A stretch of DNA of 64,000 bases. It comes from Neobacillus jeddahensis. GTDB taxonomy: Bacteria; Bacillota; Bacilli; Bacillales; Cytobacillaceae. The DNA is taken from the NCBI RefSeq assembly GCF_000612625.1, contig NZ_CCAS010000010.1, positions 49,473-113,472 on the forward strand, read 5' to 3'. The notes beneath the pieces were generated by a model. That model was not told where the DNA came from. It saw only the letters and a list, made by a program, of their open reading frames with translations, and did no database searches. Positions within the stretch are counted from its first letter, which is position 1. Every line of letters begins with the position of its first letter. Below, one piece after another: positions 18,208 to 26,467 of this stretch. The position numbers and the translations under genes are program-made.

Positions 18208-18255
18208 AAAAGGCAGAGGATCAATGAAGACGTCTTCATTAATCCTCTGCCTTTT
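18208..18255. terminator. Long bidirectional terminator hairpin
   Basis: Two stacked stems, AAAAGGCAGAGGAT with ATCCTCTGCCTTTT (14 bp) and AATGAAGA with TCTTCATT (8 bp), broken by one C/A mismatch and closed by a 2-base loop. It sits between the convergent GGDEF and cstA genes. Confidence 0.88.
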
Positions 18256-18260
18256 AAAAT

Positions 18261-20054
18261 TTATGCAACTCTTGAGCCAAATTGGAAACGAGGTGAATTC
18301 CACATTGTCGTCCATTTCTTAATAGCGGTCACCATAATGATCAGACCAAGTACTAACATGATGATCGATAATACCCCATTCAAGACGCTATAGCCTGCTG
18401 CTGCTTGATTGAGATAAACATTTTTCACCATCCAATAGCCAGCATAATTAACGGTTACAAACAAGTATGCAAGTGGTACTAAACAGGTTAACATATACCA
18501 ACGTTTGTCGGCCACTTTCAATATAACTGTTGCCCCAATGATGAGACCGATCGAGGCCATTAGTTGATTGGAAACTCCAAATAATGCCCAAACAGAACCG
18601 ATATCTCCTGAGAATAGTAAGTATCCCCACATAAAACAGGCGAGAGCACTTGCAAAAATGGAGCCTGGCAGCCAATCTGTCTTTTTCAAAGGTTTATAAA
18701 ACTCACCGAAAAAATCTTGAATTAAATAACGGGCCACACGTGTTCCAGAATCAATCGCTGTTAAAATAAACACCGCTTCGAACATGATCACAAATTGGAA
18801 GAAATAAGACGATAATTTCGCAAACCAAGGAATTTCAGTGAAAACATAGGTCATCCCAACCGCTAATGTCACTGCCCCGCCAGTTCGACCCTCAAGGTCA
18901 ATGCCAATTTCTTGGGCAAGCTTTGGTAATTGATCGACATGCATCCCTAACGTTTTGAAAACTTCTGGCGTCGAGTTAATCGCAAAGTAATCGGCAGGAT
19001 GCAGTGCTGTCGCCGCAATTAAGGCCATAATCCCAACGACACATTCTACTAACATTGCGCCAAAGCCTACTACCTTAATATCTGACCAGCGATCGAGCAT
19101 TTTAGGCGTGGTCCCCGATCCGACAAAGGCATGGAAACCAGAAATGGCACCACAGGCAATTGTAATCGAGATAAACGGCCATACAGGACCACCGATAACA
19201 GGGCCTCCACCATGGGTGAATTTTGTAAAGGCTGGCATTTGAATCGATGGATTGATAATGAATACCCCAATGATAAGGGCGATAAATACCCCAATTTTCA
19301 TAAAGCTACTTAAGTAATCACGTGGAGCAAGCAAGAGCCATACTGGCAAAGCAGCTGCAAAGAAAGCATAAATTGGTAGAATAATAGCCAACGTTTTTGT
19401 ATCTAAAGTGAGCCAATCACCCAAGATGGTCTCTTGTATAGATGGACCCACAAACACGCCAACCATGACAAGAATAAAGCCGATCGTTGAAGTTAATTTC
19501 AGATTACCTGTCTTTTTATAAAATATCCCTACCCCCATCGCAATTGGAATCGTAATACCTACTGAGAACGTACCCCATGGATTATTTTCCAGTGCATGAA
19601 GAACTACCATTGAAAGTCCTGCCATCGTAATGGTAATAATGAATAACATGGCAAGTCCCGTACAGAAACCGGCTACAGGGCCCAATTCATCTTTTGCCAC
19701 TTCAGATAAGGATTTCCCCTTTTTTCGCATCGATGCATATAGAACCACTGCATCATGAACAGCACCCCCAATTACCGCACCAATCAATAACCAGAGTAAC
19801 CCTGGTAAATATCCAAATTGAGCTGCCAGTATGGGACCTACCAATGGACCAGCAGCGGCAATCGCAGCAAAGTGGTGACCAAATGTTACCCACTTATTTG
19901 TTGGGACATAATCCTTTCCATCATTCAATTCGTGTGCCGGTGTTGGCTTTGAATCGTCTAATTTTAAGACTTTTGCTGCCATGAATGTTCCATATAAACG
20001 GTAGGCAATCATTAAAATACAAATAGAGCCAATGACAACTGAAACCGCATTCAT
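18261..20054 (-). CDS. cstA: CstA-family transporter (carbon starvation protein A)
   Basis: A polytopic membrane protein of 597 residues with about 16 hydrophobic segments. Hallmarks are the N-terminal NKWVTFGHHFAAIAAAGPLVGPILAAQFG, and IGAVIGGAVHDAVVLYASMRKKGKSL. E. coli CstA and BtsT import peptides and/or pyruvate during carbon limitation. The size matches B. subtilis CstA. GGGAGG precedes ATG. Immediately upstream on the same strand lie a LytS-type kinase and LytT-type regulator, the same pairing logic as BtsSR with BtsT in E. coli. The promoter region carries a perfect cre site, so catabolite repression is expected. The substrate (pyruvate or peptides) is inferred only from the family. 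Confidence 0.92.
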   Translation of the reverse strand: MNAVSVVIGSICILMIAYRLYGTFMAAKVLKLDDSKPTPAHELNDGKDYVPTNKWVTFGHHFAAIAAAGPLVGPILAAQFGYLPGLLWLLIGAVIGGAVHDAVVLYASMRKKGKSLSEVAKDELGPVAGFCTGLAMLFIITITMAGLSMVVLHALENNPWGTFSVGITIPIAMGVGIFYKKTGNLKLTSTIGFILVMVGVFVGPSIQETILGDWLTLDTKTLAIILPIYAFFAAALPVWLLLAPRDYLSSFMKIGVFIALIIGVFIINPSIQMPAFTKFTHGGGPVIGGPVWPFISITIACGAISGFHAFVGSGTTPKMLDRWSDIKVVGFGAMLVECVVGIMALIAATALHPADYFAINSTPEVFKTLGMHVDQLPKLAQEIGIDLEGRTGGAVTLAVGMTYVFTEIPWFAKLSSYFFQFVIMFEAVFILTAIDSGTRVARYLIQDFFGEFYKPLKKTDWLPGSIFASALACFMWGYLLFSGDIGSVWALFGVSNQLMASIGLIIGATVILKVADKRWYMLTCLVPLAYLFVTVNYAGYWMVKNVYLNQAAAGYSVLNGVLSIIMLVLGLIIMVTAIKKWTTMWNSPRFQFGSRVA

Positions 20055-20092
20055 AATATTTCAACCTCCCCAACTCTTTGTCCTTTATCCCT

Positions 20093-20118
20093 ATCATAAT
20101 AAATGAAAGCGATAACAT
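20093..20118 (-). promoter_or_regulatory. cre (CcpA) site and -10 of cstA
   Basis: ATGAAAGCGATAACAT at 20103-20118 fits the cre consensus WTGNAANCGNWWNCAW throughout. Four bases downstream in the direction of transcription lies TATGAT (minus strand, 20093-20098), a good -10. No decent -35 is found 16-18 bp upstream of it, which fits a promoter that needs an activator, plausibly the adjacent LytT-type protein. CcpA bound here would cover the -35/-10 spacer. Confidence 0.78.
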
Positions 20119-20193
20119 GTGGTTTTCAGCCTAAAACGCAAGAATCAGAGGGTGAAAAACATCAATAATCAATTGAAATACAAAAATAGCTAT

Positions 20194-20940
20194 TTAAAAA
20201 CCTAGTAACTGTTTTAAAACTTTAGTGTAGGTTCTACTTACTGGCACCTTTTCACCCGTCTTTAAAATCAAATTGTAGGTAGAATTAAACCATGGTTCAA
20301 TCTCTAAGATGGCATCAATGTTTACTAAAAAGGCTCGGTGGACACGCATAATGGGGGTACGATGAAGTTTCCGTTCAAATATGACCAAAGGATCACTCAC
20401 CCAAAACCTTTGTTTCTCGGTGGATATGAGTGTTTTCCCTTCTTGTGCTGCAACATAAAGGATTTCATTTATGTTCATTAACACGATTTTGTCATCGACC
20501 GAAACAGCTAATTTTTCTGCTCGTTCACCAGGAATTGATTGCTGCCTTGTAGGTAGCGCTATGTTTTGTTCTTTATTACTGACACGCTTATACAGCTTTT
20601 CAATGGTTTGTTGGACCCTTTTTTCATCAAACGGTTTTAAAATATAGTCCACTGCGTTTAACTCAAATGCCTTTAGCGCATATTCATCAAAAGCAGTCGC
20701 AAACACAATCAACGGTGGATATTCAAGTTGATTTAGTTTACTGGCAATTTCTATTCCATTCTCGTCCGCTAACTGGATATCTAAAAAAATGACATCAATC
20801 TCAAGATACTCTAGTTTTTCCATGGCCGTTTCGACACAATGGGCTTCTCCTGTTATTTCCACCTGTTTGCTGCGTTTGAGCAAATAGGAAAGCTCATCCC
20901 TTGCAAGTGGTTCATCATCCACGATAAAGGCTTTCAACAC
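20194..20940 (-). CDS. lytT: LytTR-type response regulator
   Basis: A 248-residue response regulator. The receiver domain (about 1-120) has the acidic pair in AFIVDDEPLARDE, phospho-acceptor Asp in DVIFLDIQLADENG, and Lys in VDYILKPFDEKR. The LytTR DNA-binding domain (about 140-245) includes VHRAFLVNIDAILEIEPWFN and KVPVSRTYTKVLKQLL. GTG at 20940 is favoured because GGGGTG lies six bases before it and VLKAFIVDDEP matches family starts; it overlaps the end of the kinase gene by 26 bp. Together with the kinase it likely activates cstA downstream. The length is like that of B. subtilis LytT. Confidence 0.85.
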   Translation of the reverse strand: MLKAFIVDDEPLARDELSYLLKRSKQVEITGEAHCVETAMEKLEYLEIDVIFLDIQLADENGIEIASKLNQLEYPPLIVFATAFDEYALKAFELNAVDYILKPFDEKRVQQTIEKLYKRVSNKEQNIALPTRQQSIPGERAEKLAVSVDDKIVLMNINEILYVAAQEGKTLISTEKQRFWVSDPLVIFERKLHRTPIMRVHRAFLVNIDAILEIEPWFNSTYNLILKTGEKVPVSRTYTKVLKQLLGF

Positions 20941-22693
20941 TTTCTTCACCCCACTTTTGCGATGTTTTTGGTAGTTTAATGAACACTTTTGTCCCATGAT
21001 CTAGTTTACTATCAATTTGAAAAGTTGCCTGCTGCCCATAAATTTCTTCAATCCGCTTTTTTATATTCCATAAGGCTGTTCCTGTTCCTTCCGCTGATTC
21101 GACGGTTTCGTTTCCAAGTGTTCGAAGCAAATCAGATGAGATCCCTTTTCCATTATCCTCTGTTAGCAGGATCATTTGCCCTTCTTCTTCAAAGGCACGG
21201 ACTTTAACCATTCCCGTTTGCACTTTTGGAAAAGCATAGCGAATCGCATTTTCCACAAGCGGCTGCAAGGTAAATGGTGGAATTAATACTTTTTCTAACG
21301 ATGGATCGATCTCCAATTCTACTTCATACCTGTTAGGAAATCGTGCCTGTTCAATTGTCAGATAGGCTTCGACATGCTCCAGCTCTTTCTCAAGTGGAAT
21401 TACCATTTGCCGCGCCCCCTGAAGATTACTGCGAAAGAAGATACTTAACTGAATGAGCAACTTTCTTGCTTGATCCGCATCTGTTCGCACAAGAGTTGAA
21501 ATGGTATTGATCGCATTAAATAAAAAATGTGGATGTACTTGGGCCTGAAGTGCCTTTATCTCCGCATCCTTTAATAATTTTCTTTGCATCTCCAATTCTG
21601 CCATTTCCAGCTGACCAGAGAACAGTTTCCCCAAGCCTTCAGCAAGCTCTTGCTCAACGCGATCTAGTTTACTAGAACTTGTAAAATATAATTTTAATGT
21701 TCCAAGAGTCTTCTCATGGACCTTGAGTGGTAAGACAATGGCCGCCTCTAACGGACAGTGCGGATCAAAACATTGAATTTCCTTAGCTGACTTTGCAATA
21801 ATAATATGGCCTTGCTCCAATACCTTTTTCGTTAACTCCGTTGCCATGGATCCGGATGGAAGATGATGATCGGCACCGGCCCCAACGTGGGCTAATACTT
21901 GGTATTGATTTGTGATGGCGATAGCATCTGCATTCGTCCATTTTAATATGATTTCTGCTGCCTTTGTACACGAACCGATATTCAAGCCTAGTCGAAAAAA
22001 TGGCAGCGTCTGATTGGCGATATACAACGCCTTATGTGTTTGCAGCGCCTTTGTTCTTTCCTGCTCGTGGAAAATATCCTGAATGATTAATAAAAATAAT
22101 AGTGTGCCAAAGCCATTGATGGCGATCATAGGGAACGCAATTAGTTCTACTAGATGAAGTGCTTCATTAAAGGGCTTTGCCAAGAGAAGGATAATCCCCA
22201 TTTGTACACATTCCATCAAGATCCCCATCATAACAGCCTTTGATGGCGAGCTTTTCTCACGAATTTTAAAACGCTTACTTAGAAGACCTGTGACAACACC
22301 AGCAAAAATAGTCGACACCGCACAAGCTACAGCTGTAAATCCCCCAAGTGATAATCTGTGTAGCCCAGCAATAAGACCCACGCCAATTCCAATCATGGGA
22401 CCGCCCAGCAGACCGCCAATAGCTACCCCCATGATTCTTGTATTCGCAATAGCACCAGAGCTATCTACGTTTGTTAGCCAATCCTGAGACGTGATCGTTC
22501 CATGCCCGATCTCTACCCCTGTATAATTACTGATCACCCCGAAGGCTCCAAAAATTGCAATGATGGTTACTTTAGCAAGAATTCCTCGTTCATTATGAAT
22601 AACCTGACGAAAGGATTTCATCCTCGAGAGAATGAATGCTACGATGATGAGGATCCCAACACGCTCAAGCATAAGAGGTAGTAAAGCAAGCAT
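20915..22693 (-). CDS. lytS: LytS-type sensor histidine kinase
   Basis: A 592-residue kinase. Residues 1-205 are the 5TM-5TMR_LYT membrane sensor (VISNYTGVEIGHG, NTRIMGVAIGGLLGGPMIGIG). A GAF-like domain spans about 225-365 and includes a Cys pair in FDPHCPLEAA. The His_kinase core has QVHPHFLFNAINTIS with phospho-acceptor His389, and the ATPase domain has ENAIRYAF (481-488), EDNGKGI and EGTGTALWNIKKR. In B. subtilis LytST responds to extracellular pyruvate and controls pftAB; in E. coli BtsS does so for btsT. Good AAGAAGGAGAGG site. First gene of a kinase-regulator pair upstream of cstA. Confidence 0.87.
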   Translation of the reverse strand: MLALLPLMLERVGILIIVAFILSRMKSFRQVIHNERGILAKVTIIAIFGAFGVISNYTGVEIGHGTITSQDWLTNVDSSGAIANTRIMGVAIGGLLGGPMIGIGVGLIAGLHRLSLGGFTAVACAVSTIFAGVVTGLLSKRFKIREKSSPSKAVMMGILMECVQMGIILLLAKPFNEALHLVELIAFPMIAINGFGTLLFLLIIQDIFHEQERTKALQTHKALYIANQTLPFFRLGLNIGSCTKAAEIILKWTNADAIAITNQYQVLAHVGAGADHHLPSGSMATELTKKVLEQGHIIIAKSAKEIQCFDPHCPLEAAIVLPLKVHEKTLGTLKLYFTSSSKLDRVEQELAEGLGKLFSGQLEMAELEMQRKLLKDAEIKALQAQVHPHFLFNAINTISTLVRTDADQARKLLIQLSIFFRSNLQGARQMVIPLEKELEHVEAYLTIEQARFPNRYEVELEIDPSLEKVLIPPFTLQPLVENAIRYAFPKVQTGMVKVRAFEEEGQMILLTEDNGKGISSDLLRTLGNETVESAEGTGTALWNIKKRIEEIYGQQATFQIDSKLDHGTKVFIKLPKTSQKWGEESVESLYRG

Positions 22694-22841
22694 GGCCTCT
22701 CCTTCTTTCCTTTTCCATCTCGAATCTCATTTCTATAAATGAAACGATAATTCTGTCTATAGTTACTATACCAAAAAATAAGACGACTGTTCGCCTGAAT
22801 TATTAACATGGTCACCTTTCTTTGCGATTCATTTATGTACG

Positions 22842-22872
22842 AAAAAAATCCCACCATCTATTTGACAGCGGG
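22842..22872 (-). terminator. Terminator after the MFS gene
   Basis: On the minus strand CCCGCTGTC pairs with GATGGTGGG using three G-U pairs, then a run of T residues. The G-U pairs work only in minus strand RNA, which fixes the direction. Confidence 0.75.
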
Positions 22873-22900
22873 TTGTGGAAATAAATGTTTTATCATAATT

Positions 22901-24088
22901 CTAGCATGCTTTTACAGTGACTTTCTTAACCGATTTCAAATGGCGATCGTAGAAGACTGTCGTTACAACAGCGATAAGGAATAAGCCAATTAATACTGTA
23001 AATAAGGCCCTCATACTATATAAATCTACCAACATTCCACCAAGTAACGGACCAACCATTCTACCGCCAGTGGCTGTGCTGTTGACGATACCTTGATAAA
23101 ATCCTGCACGACCTTCTGGCGCTAAATCAAATGCGATGGTCGGAACTGCAGGCCAGATGAACATTTCACCCATAGTTAGGATAATCATTGCAACAAGAAA
23201 TCCTGAAAATGCACTCGCTTTTCCAGCTACGATAAACGAAATGATAAAAATACCGATTCCAATCAGAATTTGCAGCTTAAGGGAGGCTGAAAACTGCTTC
23301 AACAATCCATTTAATAGCGGCTGCCCCAAGACAATAATAGCACCGTTAATCGTCCATAATAAACTATATTGCGTTAATGAAATATTGATTTCTTGTGTAT
23401 AGGAGGCAATCGTTGTGGTCCACTGACTGTAGGCAACCCAACATAGCAAATAGCCGCCGCAAAGAATAAGCAACGCTTGCAAATTTACTTTACTTTTCCC
23501 CATATTTACTCCTATTTCATCATGGATGTGGGTTGCCTGCTCGACCGTGATCCCTTTATAGCCAAATATGGCAATGAATAGAAAAATGACATACATAATG
23601 GTATTCGCAAGGAAGATCAATTGGAAGGAATAGTCAGCTACAATTCCGCCAAGTGACGCACCAATCGCAACCCCAAGGTTTTGAGCCACATAGAGGGCAT
23701 TAAAGGACTTGCGCCCACCTTCTTTCCAAACTGATCCAGCCATCGCATACATGGATGGAAAAATAATTCCTGTTCCAAATCCAACAATCGTTAAAAAAAC
23801 AATGTATTCTGGCCAGTCATGCCAGATTGATAACCCCACAAGTGCTATAAGGGAAATACCAATTCCTAATAGGATTGATTTATAACCGCCCATTTTATCA
23901 AATAAATGACCGCCATAAAGATTCCCGATTACATTCGCCCCGGAGTTGAGCATAAGAACGATACCAGCAACAGATAAAGACTTTCCTAAATGATCGTGAA
24001 TATAGATAGTATTTAAAGGCCATAAAAAAGAAGAGCCTATTACATTCACCGCCATCCCAATGATTAATAGCCATAAGGCACGTGGCAT
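22901..24088 (-). CDS. yttB: Major facilitator transporter, YttB-like
   Basis: A 395-residue MFS protein with about 12 membrane segments; the loop motif HLFDKMGGYKSI after TM2 and GGRMVGPLLGGMLVD in TM11 are typical of drug:H+ antiporter-like families. The N-terminus PRALWLLIIGMAVNVIGSSF resembles B. subtilis YttB, which also lies near leuS. ATG at 24088 is chosen because AAAGGAGCGG stands before it; upstream ATGs lack a site. Substrate unknown. A near-consensus promoter and three 21-bp-spaced repeats lie upstream. Confidence 0.82.
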   Translation of the reverse strand: MPRALWLLIIGMAVNVIGSSFLWPLNTIYIHDHLGKSLSVAGIVLMLNSGANVIGNLYGGHLFDKMGGYKSILLGIGISLIALVGLSIWHDWPEYIVFLTIVGFGTGIIFPSMYAMAGSVWKEGGRKSFNALYVAQNLGVAIGASLGGIVADYSFQLIFLANTIMYVIFLFIAIFGYKGITVEQATHIHDEIGVNMGKSKVNLQALLILCGGYLLCWVAYSQWTTTIASYTQEINISLTQYSLLWTINGAIIVLGQPLLNGLLKQFSASLKLQILIGIGIFIISFIVAGKASAFSGFLVAMIILTMGEMFIWPAVPTIAFDLAPEGRAGFYQGIVNSTATGGRMVGPLLGGMLVDLYSMRALFTVLIGLFLIAVVTTVFYDRHLKSVKKVTVKAC

Positions 24089-24133
24089 GAAAACCGCTCC
24101 TTTGTATTTCATTATTTCGATTTCCAAAATTTT

Positions 24134-24162
24134 ATTTTATTCCTTTTTCAGGCTGGGTGCAA
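24134..24162 (-). promoter_or_regulatory. Promoter of the MFS gene
   Basis: Minus strand TTGCAC (24157-24162), 17 bp, TAAAAT (24134-24139), 46 bp before the ATG. Confidence 0.72.
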
Positions 24163-24190
24163 TCCTTTTTTCCAGCATGTGCAGGGAGTA

Positions 24191-24242
24191 ATTCCGCAAA
24201 TTTCTGGATTAATTCCGCCAACTCTAGCAACTATTCCGCCAA
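24191..24242 (-). repeat. Three ATTCCGC(C/A)AA iterons with 21-bp period
   Basis: ATTCCGCAAA at 24191, ATTCCGCCAA at 24212 and ATTCCGCCAA at 24233 repeat with an exact 21-bp step, two helical turns. They lie 29-80 bp upstream of the MFS -35 on that gene's template, so they could be an activator array. The sequence between the repeats is not conserved, which argues against a simple tandem duplication. Confidence 0.6.
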
Positions 24243-24299
24243 AAGGCATAATGATTTTCAAAAATTGACACTCAACCACTATTTTGTCACAATACAAAT

Positions 24300-24338
24300 A
24301 AGAAAACACTGTTCTCCAATAAGAAACAGTGTTTTCTT
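24300..24338 (-). terminator. Probable terminator after nrfA
   Basis: A 14-bp perfect stem, AAGAAAACACTGTT with AACAGTGTTTTCTT. The minus strand tail is T-rich but interrupted (ATTTGTATT), so strength is uncertain. Confidence 0.65.
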
Positions 24339-24408
24339 GAACGTATTTGCCGACTCTTTCCTTCTTATTCCTTCTTGGCGGGACGAATAAGAATACAATG
24401 GAAAGGGT

Positions 24409-25860
24409 CTATTTTTTTAGAACAGTTGGTACTACCGGTGCTTGAGCAGGGAAATAACTGTTGACAGCCTTATCTTTTTTCTTCTCATTATCCTTTTCAT
24501 CTAAGACAGCCTTTTTCACCTTTTCAATCTCTTGATCTAGCTCATCCATATTGACACCTTTTTTCACTAACTCTTCTGTGGCAAGACGGATTGCTTTATT
24601 TGACGCCTCACTCGAAATCCTTAGTGAATCCATCGAGCCTTGTGGATTATGGAATCCAGCAGAGTTTTCAGCTGCGACAATATCCCAGAACCATTGGCCT
24701 TGACGGACAAATTCCTGTGCTTGCTTGATTTTCTCCTCGTTCACACCAGAGGTAATCATTTTATTCACATAGTAATGAGATGAAGTCGAAACATCTTGTG
24801 CCTCGTGCAGTGCGCTAACATTTGCTTCTTGAATTTCAAGGACACGATCTTTTAATTTGTCTAAATCACGATCACCATGACACTGACCACAAGAAGTTTG
24901 CATTGTTTTAAGCGGTGAAGTCCACCAGTGGGAGGTGATTTTTCTTTTTCCATCGACACGTTCATATGGCATATGGCAATCAGCACACGAGACATTGGCT
25001 TTACCATGTGTACCAGATGAATGGGTTTCATATTCAGGATGTTGCGCTTTTAACATCGGAGTACCTGAAATATTACTAACCCAATCCTTTTCAAAGCCCT
25101 TTTCTTTAGCAATCGTTTTATAATATTCATACATTTCTTCCGGTTTAAAACCTTTTGTCCATGGGAATGTGACTTCACTGTTGTCAGCAGCAAAATAATA
25201 TTCCACGTGACATTGACCACAAACATAGCTGCGCATATCATTTTTGGTTGGGTTAGACGTATCTACTCCCTTTGTTTCTAATGCTTTATAAAAGCTTGGA
25301 CGAGTAACACGTAAATCCATCGTTTTCGGATCATGGCAATCGGAACAGCCAATCGGAGAATGACCCATTTCTTCCCCTTTAGGCCAAATTTCAGTATTAA
25401 AATTTGCCCCCCAATAATCGTCGCCCATTTCTTCAATCATTTGTGGTACGGCCGTGGATTTACAGGTATAACAAGAACCAACTGATTTATCAGTGATCCG
25501 TTTCACATTTCGAATATCCTCTAACGCGTAAGTATGCCCGCGTTCTTCATTATATTCCGTTGCAAATGCATATCCGTTAAACAGAATTGGTAACAACGGT
25601 TCCTTGTCTGCTTCAAACTTACTGCGTTTCACAGAGCCACCGTTTGTGGTATCTTCCATCTTCTCATTTTTCTTATAGCTGTTATATTGAAGCGGAAATA
25701 AATCCTTAAACGCTTCATTGCTTATTTCGTCTGCTGATAGGCCTGTCGTCTTCGCACCTGCTGCTGAAGCTGTTTTCTCACTAGAATCCTTGCTACAGCC
25801 GGTGATGATTAACACACATGCAAGCAGAAGAAGATATGCCCCATATCCGAACCTTCCCAT
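24409..25860 (-). CDS. nrfA: Cytochrome c nitrite reductase catalytic subunit (ammonia-forming)
   Basis: Pentahaem cytochrome c552 that reduces nitrite to ammonium with six electrons. 483 residues with a lipoprotein signal: LLLACVLIITGC, lipobox Cys22, so the enzyme is tethered to the outer face of the membrane as in other Gram-positives. The catalytic haem is bound by CYTCK (130-134), the NrfA hallmark, and four CxxCH motifs follow at 172, 214, 292 and 324. Active-site residues sit near KAQHPEYE (271-278). AGGGAGG precedes ATG, two bases after the nrfH stop. Expected to act under oxygen limitation. Confidence 0.96.
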   Translation of the reverse strand: MGRFGYGAYLLLLACVLIITGCSKDSSEKTASAAGAKTTGLSADEISNEAFKDLFPLQYNSYKKNEKMEDTTNGGSVKRSKFEADKEPLLPILFNGYAFATEYNEERGHTYALEDIRNVKRITDKSVGSCYTCKSTAVPQMIEEMGDDYWGANFNTEIWPKGEEMGHSPIGCSDCHDPKTMDLRVTRPSFYKALETKGVDTSNPTKNDMRSYVCGQCHVEYYFAADNSEVTFPWTKGFKPEEMYEYYKTIAKEKGFEKDWVSNISGTPMLKAQHPEYETHSSGTHGKANVSCADCHMPYERVDGKRKITSHWWTSPLKTMQTSCGQCHGDRDLDKLKDRVLEIQEANVSALHEAQDVSTSSHYYVNKMITSGVNEEKIKQAQEFVRQGQWFWDIVAAENSAGFHNPQGSMDSLRISSEASNKAIRLATEELVKKGVNMDELDQEIEKVKKAVLDEKDNEKKKDKAVNSYFPAQAPVVPTVLKK

Positions 25861-25862
25861 TC

Positions 25863-26375
25863 TTAAAATCCTCCCTTATTTTCTAATAATTCTCCTGATT
25901 GAGGTGGCTTATTATAGTGGTCATCCTTAAAGCCTTTCCCGTGTGGAACTGTTTTGTGACAGGAGACACAACTTTCTTTCGCGTCATGCGAAACATTTGT
26001 AATCGTACTCTTGTGGCAGGATTTACAGTTTTCATTAATTACCTTCATCGTTCGGTCCGATGCCTCAATGACATTAGGGATATCATCTGTCCCCAGTGAA
26101 TTGAAATAGACATGAGTCATCCCGGCACGTCCTTTGAAGAATAATTTTCCTACCTCACTCTTGTGTGGTAAATGACAGTCATTACATTGCAAATCTGAAT
26201 GTGTAGAGTCCATGAAGGAAGTATACACATTTTTCATCGTATGACAGTTTTGACAAAAACCAGGGGAATCCAAATAGGCCATGGTTTTAACTGTTGTTAA
26301 TGAAATCAGGACACCGACAAGTAAAGCCACCACAAGCAAAAACTTTTTGTTCATCTTTAAAAACTTTTTGAACAT
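25863..26375 (-). CDS. nrfH: Cytochrome c nitrite reductase, membrane-anchored quinol dehydrogenase subunit
   Basis: Tetrahaem NapC/NirT-type cytochrome of 170 residues that passes electrons from menaquinol to NrfA. One N-terminal membrane helix (about residues 10-33) is followed by four CxxCH sites: CQNCH (41), CNDCH (64), CKSCH (117), CVSCH (136). ATG at 26375 is selected since GGGAGGTG stands six bases before it; an upstream ATG within that site is not credible. The gene is tightly linked to nrfA and lies 92 bp after a surface protein gene of unknown role. Its electron donor, menaquinone, is made by the men genes of this window. Confidence 0.94.
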   Translation of the reverse strand: MFKKFLKMNKKFLLVVALLVGVLISLTTVKTMAYLDSPGFCQNCHTMKNVYTSFMDSTHSDLQCNDCHLPHKSEVGKLFFKGRAGMTHVYFNSLGTDDIPNVIEASDRTMKVINENCKSCHKSTITNVSHDAKESCVSCHKTVPHGKGFKDDHYNKPPQSGELLENKGGF

Positions 26376-26467
26376 TCTTTCACCTCCCATTATGTCTTCT
26401 CTATCTATATTAAAGCCCCAAAGGGTACCTTAATCCCAATTAATCAAGCCCTATTTGGCGTGAATCG

